A stretch of DNA of 64,000 nt from Hexactinellida sp. DTS-2022 (GCA_028753945.1 JAPNXP010000015.1:2728001-2792000); one strand, 5' to 3'. Positions 11,023-23,582 are shown, counted from the stretch's first letter. Translations and numbers: made by a program. Notes: generated from the letters alone by a model not told the origin.

Positions 11023-12317
11023 GTATTAACATAATTTTTGTGATATTTAATTAGTCATCTCACTACATTTAATTGATAGTACAATCAACTTCGCTTAATG
11101 GTTTACTGGTTGACTATATTCCATCCTTATATTGGGATTTTTGCAATGACAGAATCATTCCGATAGCATCTAATATAAATATTTTCAATTAAGTTGGTCA
11201 AATTACAATTAATAGGCTCAAATATCTTAAAAAAATATGTCATTCATGTGCAAATTTGGTTACTCTGGGACTGGCCAATATTTGTGAGGGCCACAATATT
11301 TACAAAATTCAAAATTTTCAATTAATCGGATCAATAGTCGGTTAATTTCTCGAAGTAGTCGGACAGTGAGCGAGAGAGTCAAAAGGGTGGAAGAGAAACC
11401 GAAAACTTAATGTAATGTTCAAGAAATTTCAGGTATACTTTCAAATTGTTTTGAGTTCTACATTCTTGTGCTTTCGAATTTTGGACTGAAACTAAATATG
11501 TACGTGCCTAATTAATGTTTATATTAAGAATGGTTGTACACACAAAATTGCATATTGCTAGTAAATTGTGTTTCCCCGCTTATTCGGGTCAACGTTCCTC
11601 GACCAAATTGACCTGATTTTGCCGAGTTAAATTGCATTTTGATATTTTTTCAATCTGTAGTACATTTTCCTCAAATAAATCTGAGTATTACCAGTTTAAA
11701 TCAATCTTGCATTACAAACTTGTTTTGGTTTCTTGATTCATCGAATTATTATTCTGTGTAATGTATTATGTGTTTCACAGTCTTCTCCGCTTAATCGGGT
11801 CACTTTGGTCCAAGGATGGTTTGATCCGATTAAGCGGAGAACCCAATTTACCGAAATTATACCATTATCTAAAATTAATTAAAATTAATCTAAAATTAAT
11901 TAATTAAGAAGTCTTAATACGTTCCAAATGTAAGTTGAAGTTATAGATTATAATTCTGTTTACTTCCAGCTTCTTAATTAACTATATTCAGAGGTTTTAC
12001 ATAAATCAAGCGTGAAACAACTCATTACATGAAAAATACTCTATTCAAACAAATTACATTTAGGGTGTACGCGTACTCACTAAGTTCTCTAATACACTAC
12101 AACATATATACTAAACTACACGAGTCATATTAATCTCTGCACACGTAATTTGACACAACGATAAATTCATAATTGATTTAAATCATTAATTAACCGTTCA
12201 TACTATTCGAACTTGTTGTAAGTTCTTAGTCAATGCCTATTCAGTTATATGTCAATTTACTTTTGTTGGATATACTATACTATTATAACGTATAGAACCA
12301 TAGGGAGAACAAATATA
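11023..12317. other. OGDH intron 2, 5' part
   Basis: Non-coding. A 68-bp hairpin at about 11783-11850 has arms TTCTCCGCTTAATCGGGTCA and TGATCCGATTAAGCGGAGAA and looks like a minimal pogo-type MITE or its end. A diverged version of the same word is at 11570-11600. Confidence 0.5.
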
Positions 12318-12645
12318 GTGCAAGCGTGGAGTACAAATATAAAGAGAGAGTACCCAATTGGAAAAGTGCACCATGAATTGGTTAGAAGTGCATTTTCTTG
12401 CGCAACAACAATTTCTACAAAAAAATTATACAGGTGTCTCAAAACTTTGTTGGTACATAAATATTATTAGCGACTATTTCTCCTCTTCTACTACTAAGTA
12501 AGATAACTTAACTTTCTTAATTATACTCCTTCATTCTTATTACATGCTATTACTTACTTTCCGTTAATTTTAATTAACGCAATTATATTCACAATTAATT
12601 TGTTTTTAGCTAATCCCTCTATAATAGTTTATATCCTTATTATTT

Positions 12646-14480
12646 ATGCCGAACCAGTGCTCTGCTCCTGGGTGTAGAATCAATCACCTCGGTGAGCCTT
12701 AACGCAAGTTTTTAAACTTCCTGCCACGCCCCCAGAGTTACGTGATTAATGGATGAATGCGCTCCATCGAGAAAATATTGATAGTTTTAAACATATTTAT
12801 GTTTGTGCACATTACTTTCACCCTGAAGACATAATTACTGTTGACAGAACATTACAAGCTGACTGAAGTGTTACCGAGAGAATATGCGAAAGACCTAAAC
12901 TTCGTTCTACAGCAGTTCCTTCTATTTTGCCCGGCTGCCCTAGTTACCTTTCTTCTGAATCATTGCCAAGGCCAACTCGATTTAACCGCGAGTCAAAGGA
13001 GGAAGAACAATTTGCACAAGCTCTTAAACTAAGATTAGACCAACAAGCCCACGATGACGAGAGATTCAAGGTGCGCAATTTTCAAGACCTAATAGCAAAG
13101 ATGTCATTACTAACTTCATCGAATAAGTGGCTCGTTTGGTTTTCTGAATGTATTCTTCACATTTCAAGCCAAAATTACATGATCATGTGCTTAACATTGA
13201 AATTCGTTTAATGATAAATGAGACTTGACGATCATGGGATTTCGCGATAATATTGAAATTCCCCTTTATATAAACACTTTATCCGACACAAGGCAAGTTG
13301 AAGTTGTTTCGAAGAAATTGAAGGTTCTTCTACCCCCAATAATTTGTTTGACTCGTTTGACCATCATCTTAAAGAAGCTTCGAACCACCTTAGTGTATCA
13401 ATAACTAAACTGCATTCACAACTATCTGACCCATTAACTGACAATGTTTGTAATTCGCGCACCTCTCACGTCTACAATTCATCCAATGCCAACTAAATAA
13501 TGTTCTTCTGCATAAGAACAGTAGGAAGTATAATGTAATTACACAAGTGTTGGCTCTCAAATCCCATATTATGTCATCAGCATGTTATCGATACCTCCAA
13601 TCGTTAGACTGTATTACTCTTCTTCATCCTAAAACTCTCCAACGGCTCTATTCTAAATTCGGTTTAGAGAATGATTATTCATCATTTCTCAAAAAAGCAA
13701 CTTCAGAATTTAATCAAAGGGAGCGAAATTTAATTCTACACATGGATGAGATACATGTCGAATCTACTGTGGCTTATACAGGAGGAAGAATAATCGGTTA
13801 TTCGTTGCAACTTGATCAACCTATTAAACAGTTTTAGCCATAATGGCATCAAGTCTCTATAGAAAATGGTCTCAGGTGGTCCGTCTATTACCCTGCTTTT
13901 CGAATACAGCTGAAGATATCTTTACAGTAGTCAAGTCTGCATAAGAAACATTCCAACCTTGGCTCTGGATACTTCACTTCTCCAATCTATCGCCTTTGTA
14001 GGAGGCTATGCAGTACACTCCTATATGAAGCAATTTAAGAGTTGTAAAGCTTGTTTTTCTATGCAGACCCAAAACAAAGAGTTGAATGTTGTTGAATTTA
14101 ATGACACATACAAACTCATCCAACTTACTGACCGATGTTCACTCAAATGGCCATCGAATATTGTTATTGATGTCATCATCGTAGTTTGGAAACTATTCGT
14201 CACCATTGAGATAGAAAGTTACCTAATGCATCGATTTTTAGCAGGACCCTCACGGAAGATTTTGATCCAACTAAGAACGATTTTCATTGAAGATACACAG
14301 AGTGCAAATTGGAGGAATGAACGCAGCTTTTGTAAAGTATAAGGATGGACAATTCTTCATAAAATATGTTCCATAGCAACTAATTATATCCTATCAAATA
14401 AAGTTAAAGACATTAACTCAAGACAGCGAGAACATTTAAAAGCTATTCAGGGTAGGAAACTAAAAATTTTTAAAGAAACC
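12646..14480 (+). pseudogene. P-type THAP transposase (in P2), degraded
   Basis: It starts MPNQCSAPGCR, the first half of a THAP finger, hits a stop after 18 codons, then shows the second half as VCAHYF. The spacer PGCPSYLSSE and the catalytic start ILHMDEIHVE (13547-13837) match the transposase of P1. A deletion near 13840-13960 removes most of the RNase H-like fold, and the text resumes in the C-terminal domain (FLAGPSRKILIQL, 13959-14342). Stops and frameshifts are frequent. It is more decayed than P1, so probably an older insertion. Confidence 0.85.
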
Positions 14481-14800
14481 TAGTTATTTCTGTCCCGAAA
14501 ACAATATTAACCAGTATAACTTAATGTACAACACTAGTATATTGTTTCCATTTATTTAAAAAATGCAATGAATTGTCGCAGTTGTCTAGTTGCCAGTGGT
14601 TATTATTACTATAAAAAAAAATTGTGAGAGTGTATAATAGTTTTCAATATATTTCATGAATAAATCCGCAATGCTAGTTGATGTGAAAGAGGAGTATATC
14701 CTAGAATACCCAAATAATTAAATTTGTGTTCATATACAATGTACAGTTGAAACCGGTTTTTTCTAACCATTTCTTTTCAGATAAAAATAGTAAGAAAAAA

Positions 14801-14917
14801 ATCCAAAATTGCAGCCTGTGCCGACGCATGTTCCCTTGGTGGCACTATATTTGGGTGGTGGTTTATTGATAGTGCCTCCAAAGGAACATGCTGTCGGCAC
14901 AGGCTGCAATTTTGGAT
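14801..14917. repeat. Hairpin repeat, copy 1
   Basis: This is a 117-bp imperfect palindrome: arms AAAATTGCAGCCTGTGCCGA and TCGGCACAGGCTGCAATTTT with a central GTGGTTTATTGA loop. The same hairpin recurs at 58110, 58983, 59836 and 63179 with the same downstream sequence. Here it is the cargo of a pogo-like element. Confidence 0.88.
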
Positions 14918-15185
14918 TTTTTTTGCCAAGTCATCAACGCCCAAGGTGTGAAGAACCATTTGTTAATTGGTCGGAGTCACAAGGAACGGTAGATAAATTT
15001 GAAGTTAGTTTCTATCATAAACCATCTTGAGTTTAATGCCATTCATACATTATGTATTGATAATAAATTATATTATTAGTTAGTTATTTTAGCAATGTTA
15101 TCCACGGTGATTTGAGTTTAGTCAACAAATTCCTTATATTATTATATTTTATTTAATCCATTGTATAGTAATACTAGAATTAAAT

Positions 15186-15360
15186 AGAAGCCAGCTGGAA
15201 TTTATAAGTTGAATCAATTTAATTATCGCAAGTTGAAACAATAGTGAAAGCTTTAACAAGTTAAATCAATTTAATTATCGCAAGTTGAAACAATAGTGAA
15301 AGATTTAACAAGTTAAATCAATATAATTATTACAAGTTGAAACAATGGAATTAGATTTCA
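15186..15360 (+). repeat. Tandem repeat, ~55-60-bp unit, 3 copies
   Basis: Units share AAGTTGAATCAATTTAATTA, then TCGCAAGTTGAAACAATAG. The same short tandem occurs in the related repeats at about 58505 and 59390. Confidence 0.8.
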
Positions 15361-15711
15361 CAGTTTTACTGAAATTGAAGTGTGAGTAAACAAAGAAATT
15401 TCAACCCCCATTTATATAATTATGGCAGAAATTAAATAATTTATTGAAAATTCTCTTCACCCAACAGACGCAGAATTTTAAGGTGAATCCAAATATAAAA
15501 TAAAGTTTGGGGGTTTAGTAGAACATATTTTGAGTTAAGGACCAAACAAATTTTGAAAGGTGTTAAAGATGTGTCAAAAATTTGTCAATAAAAAATTGTA
15601 ACCCCAGGTGCAAATCAGACGTCGACTCCGAACTAACATTCCAAGTTTTAGCCCTCTATGTATATAGGTGTGGCCAGGGCACCTGCTACGGAGAAATAAA
15701 AATAATAAAAA

Positions 15712-15905
15712 TAAAAATAAAGGCAGTAAGATTAGAACTGGGCCACTATACTATAGTATAGTCGGCACAGTAATAATAATAAAGGCAGTGATTCCAATAC
15801 TGGGCCACTATACTATAGTATAGTCGGCACAGTAAAAAATAATAAAAATAAAGGCAGTGATTCCAATACTGGGCCACTATACTATATTTTTGTCGGCACA
15901 GTAAA
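15712..15905 (+). repeat. Tandem repeat, ~68-bp unit with a palindromic core, 3 copies
   Basis: Each unit contains AAAGGCAGT, ACTGGGCCACTATACTATAG and TCGGCACAGTA. The core CTATACTATAGTATAG is a perfect palindrome in the first two copies and broken in the third. Confidence 0.82.
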
Positions 15906-16227
15906 AACCGATAGTTAGAAAAAACCGATGAAAAATACTAGTAAAGTTGGAATTTCTTACAAAAGATTGCATCCCTAATAATTAGAATAAACCGATAAGT
16001 TAGAATAACCCGAGTTAGAATAAACCGGTCTCGACTGTATACTGAAATATCTTATTTGGCACTTCTAACCAATCCATGGTGCACTTTTCCAATTGAGTAC
16101 TCTCTCCTTATTTTCGTACTCCACTGTGCAAGTTATTGAGTTTGACTAATTAACTTTAATTCTGCTAAATAAATTGATTAATTTATTCAACTTTAATAAG
16201 TAATTCTTCAACTTTCAATATCTTTAG

Positions 16228-16521
16228 TGCATTATTGATCAGTTTATCTCATCTGGTCAAGACAAATGGGTTCGTCAAACAGGACTTGTTTTATTGCTAC
16301 CACATGGTTACGAAGGAATGGGACCTGAACATTCCAGTGCCCGGCCAGAACGATTTTTACAAATGTGCAATGATGACCCTGATCATTTGCCTACCTACGA
16401 TAGCGATGAATATGAAGTCAGACAACTTCAAGAAATAAATTGGATTATAGCCAATTGTACTACTCCTGCTAATTATTTTCACATTCTGAGGAGACAACTT
16501 GCTCTCCCTTTTCGAAAACCA
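16228..16521 (+). CDS. OGDH: OGDH exon c
   Basis: These 98 open codons are in phase 0. They include [20 protein letters not shown] and [11 protein letters not shown], hallmark blocks of 2-oxoglutarate dehydrogenase E1, followed by [17 protein letters not shown]. Acceptor tctttag ends at 16227 and donor GTAAGT starts at 16522. The acceptor lies only about 95 bp downstream of the target duplication of the P-like insertion that fills intron 2. Splicing signals were therefore left untouched by a narrow margin. Confidence 0.96.
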
Positions 16522-16798
16522 GTAAGTTTTTTCTATTTTAATTAGGTATTTTTGTTGCATTTTTTAAATACAGTATAAGTCGTTATAACGTACTCCTTTT
16601 GAAAATATATAGAAAATATATAGTATTATTATCCGAGTGACTTTATACAACTCATTCAAAAAATGAGTTGGTTCAACCAGGGACTTCTTTAATATAGGGA
16701 CTGTAAACTTGGTTTTACGGTAAAATTAGCGTAGGCCGAAAACAGTATTGTGTACTTATTGTTATTGATATCCCGTAATCCGCTAATGCTTGACACAG

Positions 16799-17150
16799 GA
16801 AATGTATTATTGTCGTTTTGGAAGTCATATTTTGGGAGCCCAACGGTCATATCGGTTTATCGAAAATATTTGTGGAATATAAGTTATCCGATCTTCACAA
16901 CTTCCTATATATGGTAATATTGTTAAAATCTCGAGATTAGTTAGCTTTATACATATGAAATGTATTATTGTCGTATAGGAAGTCATATTTGGGAGTCCAA
17001 CGGTCATATTGGTTTATCAGAAATATTTGTGGAATGTAAGTTATGCGATTTTCACACCTTTCCATATATGGTAATATTGTTAAAATCTCGAGATTAGTTA
17101 GCTTTATAGTTTATACATATGAAATGTATCATTGCGTATATGAAGTCATA
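16799..17150 (+). repeat. Tandem duplication, ~158-164-bp unit, two copies and a start
   Basis: The word GAAATGTATTATTG followed by GGAAGTCATATTT recurs at 16799, 16957 and 17121. The shared interior includes CCAACGGTCATAT and TAAAATCTCGAGATTAGTTA. Non-coding, in OGDH intron 3. Confidence 0.82.
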
Positions 17151-17787
17151 TTTGGTATAGGGATACCCGGATCCTGGATCCGGCGGGATTTTCCCAATTT
17201 TGGGTGGACTCGGAATCTGGCTGGATCGAGAATGGGAATTACCGGATCCGGATCCTGATTCGTATACGAATTAATTGTTAATTTGGTTATATTTACCCAA
17301 TCCTTAAATATAAATATAATCACATTTCAATGAATAAACAAATTGTATCAATGATCAGTGAACGTTATACAATACATTATTTTCTATAAGGAGCACCTAA
17401 TAAGGAACTCCAGGCCGAGATTTCCCAAAATTAAGGAACTTCCCAGGCTATTACATATTCATAAAATCTCAATTCGAAACACATCGAATTACATAGTTCA
17501 AATGATTTTTGGAATGATCACGTGATAAACTTGTCACAGTTCACTGTTGTAACCAGTGGCATTTGGATATTACCCTCCCTCCCAAATTTTCAATCGTTGC
17601 CCTCCCATTTACCGGTAAATAGAAATATGGACTTAACTTCGTCATTTTATTTCGCCCATTTTGGGAAATTTGCTAACTCCCCCAATTTCCCATTTGCTAC
17701 GAATCTAGCTGTCACGGTGACACGTACTGTACACACATACATATCTAACATTAAGAGGTTATATGCGGGAAAATATAATTTTGTTAC
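17151..17787. other. Intron 3 stretch with GGATCC-rich ends
   Basis: Near 17158, TAGGGATACCCGGATCC may pair with an inverted GGATCCGGTGTGTCTCTA near 18955. That would make 17158-18955 an older MITE around the one at 17788, but I found no clear target duplication. Otherwise nothing is recognised. Confidence 0.4.
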
Positions 17788-18444
17788 TAGGGATCGACCG
17801 GGAATCCCGGTTAATTCCCGGTTTTGCCGGGATTTGGTCATTTTGCCGGGATCCCGGTTATTGCCGTAAAGCCTAAATCTACCGGGATCTAGCCGAGAAT
17901 TTAAAAAACCTTTATGTAGTGGAACTCCGAAAGATTAATATTCTACTCATTAATTTATGGTCAAACGTATTTATTATACACTATAGACATTATCATTAAT
18001 TTATTTCAGAATTCTGGACACCCCGCTATTCCGAATCCCGATCATTCTTTTAGGACGAAACCCTACCTAAGGCTACCTTTATCCTCAGAAATACGGTCCA
18101 TTCATAACATCAATAGTTGACAACTTGTTGAATCAATACGTGTTAAACCAAACATTTTATTGACAATTATACGAAGTAAACGAGCCAATACATTGTAATG
18201 TAGATACATACATATCTATAAATGATGTACATCCTATTTAGTCATCCTATATAGTACCTTCATATAGTTCCAAATAATAGGTGAACTTCATAATGTGACA
18301 TTTAGATTCTCATACTACTACTATACTAGTATAATTGTGTATTACGTACGTTTATGTACTAATCCCGGCAAAATCCCGGTAAAAATCTGACAATCCCGGA
18401 AAAATCCCGTCTCGGTATGAAAATCTTATCCCGGTCGATCCCTA
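17788..18444. mobile_element. MITE with TAGGGATCGACCGGGA ends
   Basis: TAGGGATCGACCGGGA at the left is matched by TCCCGGTCGATCCCTA at the right. Subterminal CCCGG-rich words (TTCCCGG, TTGCCGGGAT) also recur inverted. The terminal TA could be the target duplication. No coding sequence. Confidence 0.7.
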
Positions 18445-21259
18445 TCTGTTACACAATAAAATTATAGTTAACATATATTGCGGTATATTGAGAGTCAGTT
18501 TCAGGTAAAGAAAGATAACTGTTGAGGGGGCTTCAAGGTGCTTTGCTCCTGGATCCTACTGGGGGGCTAACAGTGCCCCAGACTCCCACTTGGTAATGTA
18601 ATTGTTTAGAATACTACACCCCCCTTCTAGAAAATCCTAAAACCGCCCAAGCCTAGATAATTTATAATAATTTAAGAAAAATTATCATACCCCCACCCAC
18701 TATCACTCTCGGGATCCAGTCCTATAGCGTCACTGTTAGCTCAAGCATCAATAAACGATTACTCCTCTAGTTATTTATGTACCCCCCCTAGATATAATCC
18801 TGGCGACGTCCCTGATTGTAATACGTATCTATATACCATGTATTCTTAGCTACCTGCTCTAAATTTCGGTATTTCGGTTCAAAGCGGATCCGGATCCGAT
18901 AAGATCCGATTCCGGCCGGATCTCAAAAAATGGATCCGGTGTGTCTCTATTTAGGGACTCATCATAAAACGTACAACATTTTCGAGGCATATCTAATTCA
19001 AATTTTTATAATAAACAATATAATTAGAGATATCTGAGGGGTAAGAAGAAGATGCTCAACTACAAAACAGGGGTTGACAACCTTTTTGTGATGAGTGCCA
19101 AATAATAATATAGGTTAAGGGAAACTCCTTAGGAAATCAAAGTGATCTTCTGAGTCCCTAAATATGAATTCCCATTTCCCATTCGCCAATAACAAATTTA
19201 ATATGCATAAAGTTAACTGATCGCGAGATTTTAACAAACGGAAAATTCCAAAAATACTCAAGTTTTTTAAAAATTTCCAATTCTACTCAAGTTTTTCGGA
19301 ATAATTCCAATTCTCCTCAAGTTTTTTCTATAAATTCCAAATCTACTCAACTTTTCAGTAAATTCAAAGATATACTCAAGTTTAGATAGTTTATCCTAGA
19401 ATGAAAATTAGAAACTGGCCTCTTTGTTTTATGGCCTTCTCGGCGACATATATAGCCGTGTATTAAGTAGGCCATGGGGTAGTATCTAATATCCGGTGAT
19501 GAGTTGGCCAAAGGACGAACCGGGACAATATATCAGGGCGCCGCTAGGGTGGTGCGAGTTGGCTTGGAGGCCCCACCTGGTGAGCCGAAGAGATTTTTTT
19601 CCATCGTCCTCGGGACCGAGCTGGGTAATCGGTGAACCGGAAATTTCGCCATGTACAGCAACAGTAATCAATTTCTCACTGATGCACTTTACTGACTACT
19701 AGTTAAAAGTATTTCCTTTTTCTTATATTTACCTCACCATGTACGGCCGTTTTGAAATTTTCAAATGACATCGCGGTTGCATCTAGTAGTAGTATTCTCT
19801 TTTATCACTCGGTTAATTAATTATTTCTTTATATTGCAGTTTGTTACGAGTAACTTATTTCTATATGAGACTATATTCCCATTTTTATTATTATTATTAT
19901 TATTATGTTTTTCCAAAATATTAAGCAAAGCCACATGCTTTTTTCTTCAGTAAGACAACTGGCGGGGAAATTATAGTCGATTCACGCCCGTTCATAAAAT
20001 GATGAGTCGCGAATGCGTCACAGACTCACAGTGGTAAAAAATGTCAAATCAGGAGAAATGGATATAAAAAGAAGTTTTAGAACTATACAATATAATATTC
20101 TTGTATACTATATCAGTCATAAGGTGTCGATTGAACATATAACAAATTATATGGCTTCATTGTTTCGAATTATGACGTTATTATGATTTTGTCTAAAACA
20201 ATTAACGACGTTTTATACCTATTAAACCGATTTCACAACAGAATAAAACAACCAAACTAACACCCATAGTATATTACACCAAACACAGGTTATCGCTGAT
20301 CAAAAACGATGAATATAGTAAACGTAATTATGTTGTATGTTATTTAGTCTAGAGTCAGTTGAGTCATGAAATATATCATCATAGCTATATGTTATAAACA
20401 TACCATAAAATAATAATATTACTTAGTCGAGTAAAATTCGAAAATTAGTGTATTTTCTCGGGCTTTAATCGTAAAAATAATAATGTTTCGGGTATCTGCG
20501 GGTCTAAATATGGTTATAATTAATTGGGTAGACGAAAGACTATTGATTCATGTTGATTCTCCATCTCTCTATTTCCTTCAATTGTATATTTCTTACTTTT
20601 GATAATGTGGCAATACAAGTAAATTAATTCGAACTAGGGGAAATGTGGATAACAGGAAATCGGTATAATTAGTTGATGAATCTGTGCAATGTTATTATCA
20701 TTAGAAAGAGGAAAGAAAATACTTTCGAAACGTCACACATTATTGTTACTATTTAGATAAGCTATCCTAGAGATTGAAAGAGAAAATGGTATTTTTACCA
20801 ACTTAAATTTAAACCAACAAGTTGATATCATATCTATGACTTCAGTTAGTGAAATTGGAATGTATCTCTAATAATTCTCCACTGTTGAAACGTTTTTCTA
20901 GGTTTACGAGTATGCTGAATTCATTATATGTAAAATAATTTAATTTTAGCAACCTTAATTTTCACAATTTTTCTCCTTCTTTGATCGCTGTGTGCGTCCT
21001 CACCTACTGTCCTGGCGTCGTTCCTGCAATATATCCAGAAACGGAGTGTCCATCCCTTATTCTTTATGATATTTTGTCTAACTATTATATCCACTTTATT
21101 AAAACTCGACTTCTTGTTCCATTTCTCTATAGCTACTATATACGTACACTAAATATCGATACAAGCTTATATTAGGAAATAGTACATAAGTTGTACGTAT
21201 ACATACTACGCATACGCATATTACAAATTTCGATAAATTTATTGTTAAAATATTTAAAT
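18445..21259. other. OGDH intron 3, middle part
   Basis: Mainly AT-rich non-coding DNA. At 19255-19385 there is a four-fold loose repeat of TACTCAAGTTTTT with AATTCC. A GC-rich block lies at 19490-19660, and an ATT microsatellite of about seven units at about 19887-19906. I see no gene. Confidence 0.5.
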
Positions 21260-21523
21260 CAGGGGCGGCTTACCCGGCTTGTGCGGCGAGTGCCGTACCA
21301 CTTTTCAGGATTGTCAGCATTGCTGTACCTCCTATATCTGTTCAAAATTAACAATTAATTGATAATTTAATGATTTAATGGTGCATCGTCGCCGACTACA
21401 TAGGAATAACTGGTGCAGCGTCGCCGGACCATATGAGAATAACGGGTTCGGCGTCACCGGATCACATACAAATACTGTAATATTTTCCGCCGTACCACTT
21501 TTCGAAAGGTAGTGCCGCGCCTG
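21260..21523. mobile_element. hAT-type MITE
   Basis: Ends CAGGGGCGGCTTACC and GTAGTGCCGCGCCTG are inverted and imperfect. The flanks ATTTAAAT and ATATAAAT agree at 7 of 8 positions. Inside is a short tandem of about 40 bp (GTCGCCG-rich, 21380-21475) in three copies. Confidence 0.7.
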
Positions 21524-21644
21524 ATATAAATGGTCTTATTACCATATACAATAGGTTTATTTTTATAACTAACATATTTTTGCTTTAGTAATGTATTACC
21601 ATGTCATCCAATTAAATCTCAGAATCTGAACTACAACACTATAA

Positions 21645-22002
21645 GGCCAGTGTTAATGGTAATATCATTTCAGCTCCACACACACACGAAGTGTATCTGA
21701 GGAAGCGGGCGGGCGTCATCTCATTATCATTATCTCATTATTTGATGACGGCATAGTTAATAATTATCTGAGCAAATATTATAATTTGTGAGTACTATTT
21801 GATCAAATATGCAAACTTTGGGTAATAATGCTTTCATAACTTCTGCTTCTATTAATAGCTAATTATGGCTATTTTCGACTAATAATAGTTAATCTTACCA
21901 CAAAATTGGAAATAATGACAATAATGACAATAAAGTCCTGTAGAAAAAATATGATACAGGTGGTGGAGCTGAAATACGTTTACCATTAACATAACACTGG
22001 CC
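21645..22002. mobile_element. Harbinger-like MITE
   Basis: GGCCAGTGTTAATGGTAA at the left pairs with TTACCATTAACATAACACTGGCC at the right (one short bulge). TAA flanks both ends, the 3-bp duplication typical of PIF/Harbinger. The subterminal word TTTCAGCTCCAC is also inverted. A half copy lies at about 48047. Confidence 0.75.
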
Positions 22003-22346
22003 TAATATCTATTCAGGTATTGTAATTATTATATAAAATACGTGAACTAAATTTACTAATTATTCAACAATAGGAAATACTGATTAATTGATTCTCTTTA
22101 TTATCGCAATATTTGAGAATTTTTTGTCTGCTTGATTCTTTTGTTAACATAAATTCAATTGAGATTTTTTTCTTTTTTCTAAGGTTATTCAATTTAGTTT
22201 AACTACAAAATATTCACTTTATATTCCCTTAGTGAGCTTTCCGTGTATACAACTGGAATTACATTCAAATACATTGATTTTTGAAGTTTTTAAACATGTG
22301 CTTAGTTTTTTAATATATGATTTTGAGCTGATTTTTCTTCATTTAG
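22003..22346. other. End of OGDH intron 3
   Basis: AT-rich, non-coding, running into the branch/polypyrimidine region of exon d. Nothing else seen. Confidence 0.5.
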
Positions 22347-22499
22347 TTGGTACTCATGACTCCAAAGAGCCTATTAAGGCACCCTAAAGCTGTAAGTAGA
22401 TTGGATGAGATAGTATCTCCAAGTTATTTTCAACGTATTATTCCAAGTAAAACGTTACCTTCAGCAGATGTTAAAGATATTATACTATGCACGGGGAAG
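22347..22499 (+). CDS. OGDH: OGDH exon d
   Basis: These 51 codons are in phase 0. They start LVLMTPKSLLRHPKA and end IILCTGK, matching the C-terminal OGDH domain where animal proteins have a TPKSLLRHP block and a CTGK/CSGK block. Acceptor tttag ends at 22346 and donor GT starts at 22500. Intron 4, between this exon and the next, is only 432 bp. It is the one short intron in the window and I see no transposon in it. Confidence 0.95.
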
Positions 22500-22931
22500 G
22501 TTTGTTAATATTTTTTTATATGATAGAATTATGCCAAATTATCTTATAATTCTTATTATGATTTTTATTCAGTTGCGTGATTTATTCACTTGCCCAAAGT
22601 TTCTAATGAGTTTTCAACTTTTTTATTACTCTGAAAATTTCTGGTATGCTTTAAAATTTTGACTGATTTAATCTACAAAATATTTACGAGTTTTGATAGA
22701 TTAAAACAATTATTGGGCTATTATTTTCTGTTTGATTATATGCCATAAGCTCATCAGCGCTTAGAGCCTTTCAGTTTTTTGCTAACCCTAGGTATAACCC
22801 TCTAATTGGATTGTTGATAATTGATTTAGTAGATTCAGTGTTTCGATCTTATACAAAATAGCTATCAAGTTTCCATATTTAGAATGCGTGTACTTTAGAC
22901 ATTTTTAATGATTATTTTATCTTTTATTAAG

Positions 22932-23161
22932 ATCTACTATGAACTTGCAAAGGAACGTGAACTTAGGAAATTGACAGAAAGACTTCCAATAATTCACGTG
23001 GAGCAAATTTCCCCCTTTCCTTATGATCTCTTGATAAAAGAATTTAATAAATATCCCAATGCTTCTTTAAAATGGGTACAAGAAGAGCCTAAAAACATGG
23101 GTTATTGGTCCTATGTTCATCCAAGATTGATGACAGCCACCGAAAATACTCGAATCATCAA
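22932..23161 (+). CDS. OGDH: OGDH exon e
   Basis: The exon begins IYYELAKERE and continues with HVEQISPFPYDLL, EFNKYPNA and WVQEEPKNMGYW, the conserved C-terminal blocks of E1 that help assemble the complex. It stops after two bases of a Lys codon (AA) at donor GTAAG, 23162. The completing base G is the first base of the exon at 41520, which gives a perfect phase match. The 18.4-kb intron that follows is the most transposon-laden part of the window. Confidence 0.95.
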
Positions 23162-23236
23162 GTAAGTTTATCTATTTTCAGATTATAATTTATTGTATGT
23201 GAATACATTTCAATTTCAAATCAATATTTTCCGCAG

Positions 23237-23412
23237 CCCCACGACGAACGGATACATTTTCGATGTCATTTTGGATTTTTTTAATTGCGGCTCTCTACTA
23301 AATCGCCGATATTACCCCGAACGCGAACTTATTCAAAATCTATTCTGGTCAACTTTTAATGACCAGATTCGTTGTCCACATGAAAATCCACGTCGTTTAA
23401 GAGGTCACTGCA
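23237..23412 (+). repeat. ~176-bp inverted repeat, left member
   Basis: CCCCACGACGAACGGATACA through ATTGCGGCTCTCTACTAAAT to TCGTTTAAG is nearly identical, inverted, to 32945-33122. The pair brackets the transposon nest of intron 5. One frame is open across it, but I do not recognise a product. Confidence 0.8.
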
Positions 23413-23582
23413 GCTTTATGAAGTTCGAGTTAACTCAATTTGATATAGCTGATTTCGTGTGTGTAATTTGTCGGAGCCTAGCAGCAATATTTTTAAAAAA
23501 ACTCTGTTAACTTACGTTTAGTGCTTAAATCCAGTATGTCACCATTATGTGTTAATTGCCCTGACTAGTGCATGTTTCTAGC

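Larger units (their letters stand above)
14744..16037. mobile_element. Pogo/Tc1-like non-autonomous element nested in P2
   Basis: The ends CAGTTGAAACCGGTTT and AAACCGGTCTCGACTG are inverted and flanked by TA on both sides, as for Tc1/mariner/pogo. The interior holds a copy of the hairpin repeat family and two sets of short tandem repeats. It has no transposase gene, so it depended on another element. Confidence 0.75.
12325..16125 (+). mobile_element. P-like transposon, element P2
   Basis: Inverted ends of about 75 bp (12325-~12398 and ~16055-16125) share GTGGAGTAC, GAGAGAGTAC, CAATTGGAAAAGTGCACCAT and TTGGTTAGAAGTGC. The heptamer GTGCAAG lies directly outside both ends (12318-12324 and 16126-16132), again a 7-bp target duplication. 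The element holds a decayed plus-strand transposase and, near its right end, a later pogo-like insertion (14744-16037). It fills most of OGDH intron 2. Confidence 0.9.

Noticed and set aside
15186-15905. CRISPR-like array
   Set aside because: Repeats are few, spacers are not unique, and the context is a eukaryotic transposon.
17158-18955. A 1.8-kb outer MITE with CCGGATCC ends around 17788-18444
   Set aside because: The ends match only loosely and no target duplication was found. Mentioned only as a possibility.
19486-19702. Open frames on both strands over a GC-rich block
   Set aside because: Overlapping antisense frames of similar length with no recognisable motif. GC content alone explains the lack of stops.
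23193-23510. A continuing OGDH coding segment after exon e
   Set aside because: The donor GTAAG at 23162 is good, the text does not resemble OGDH, and the true last exon with matching phase is at 41520.
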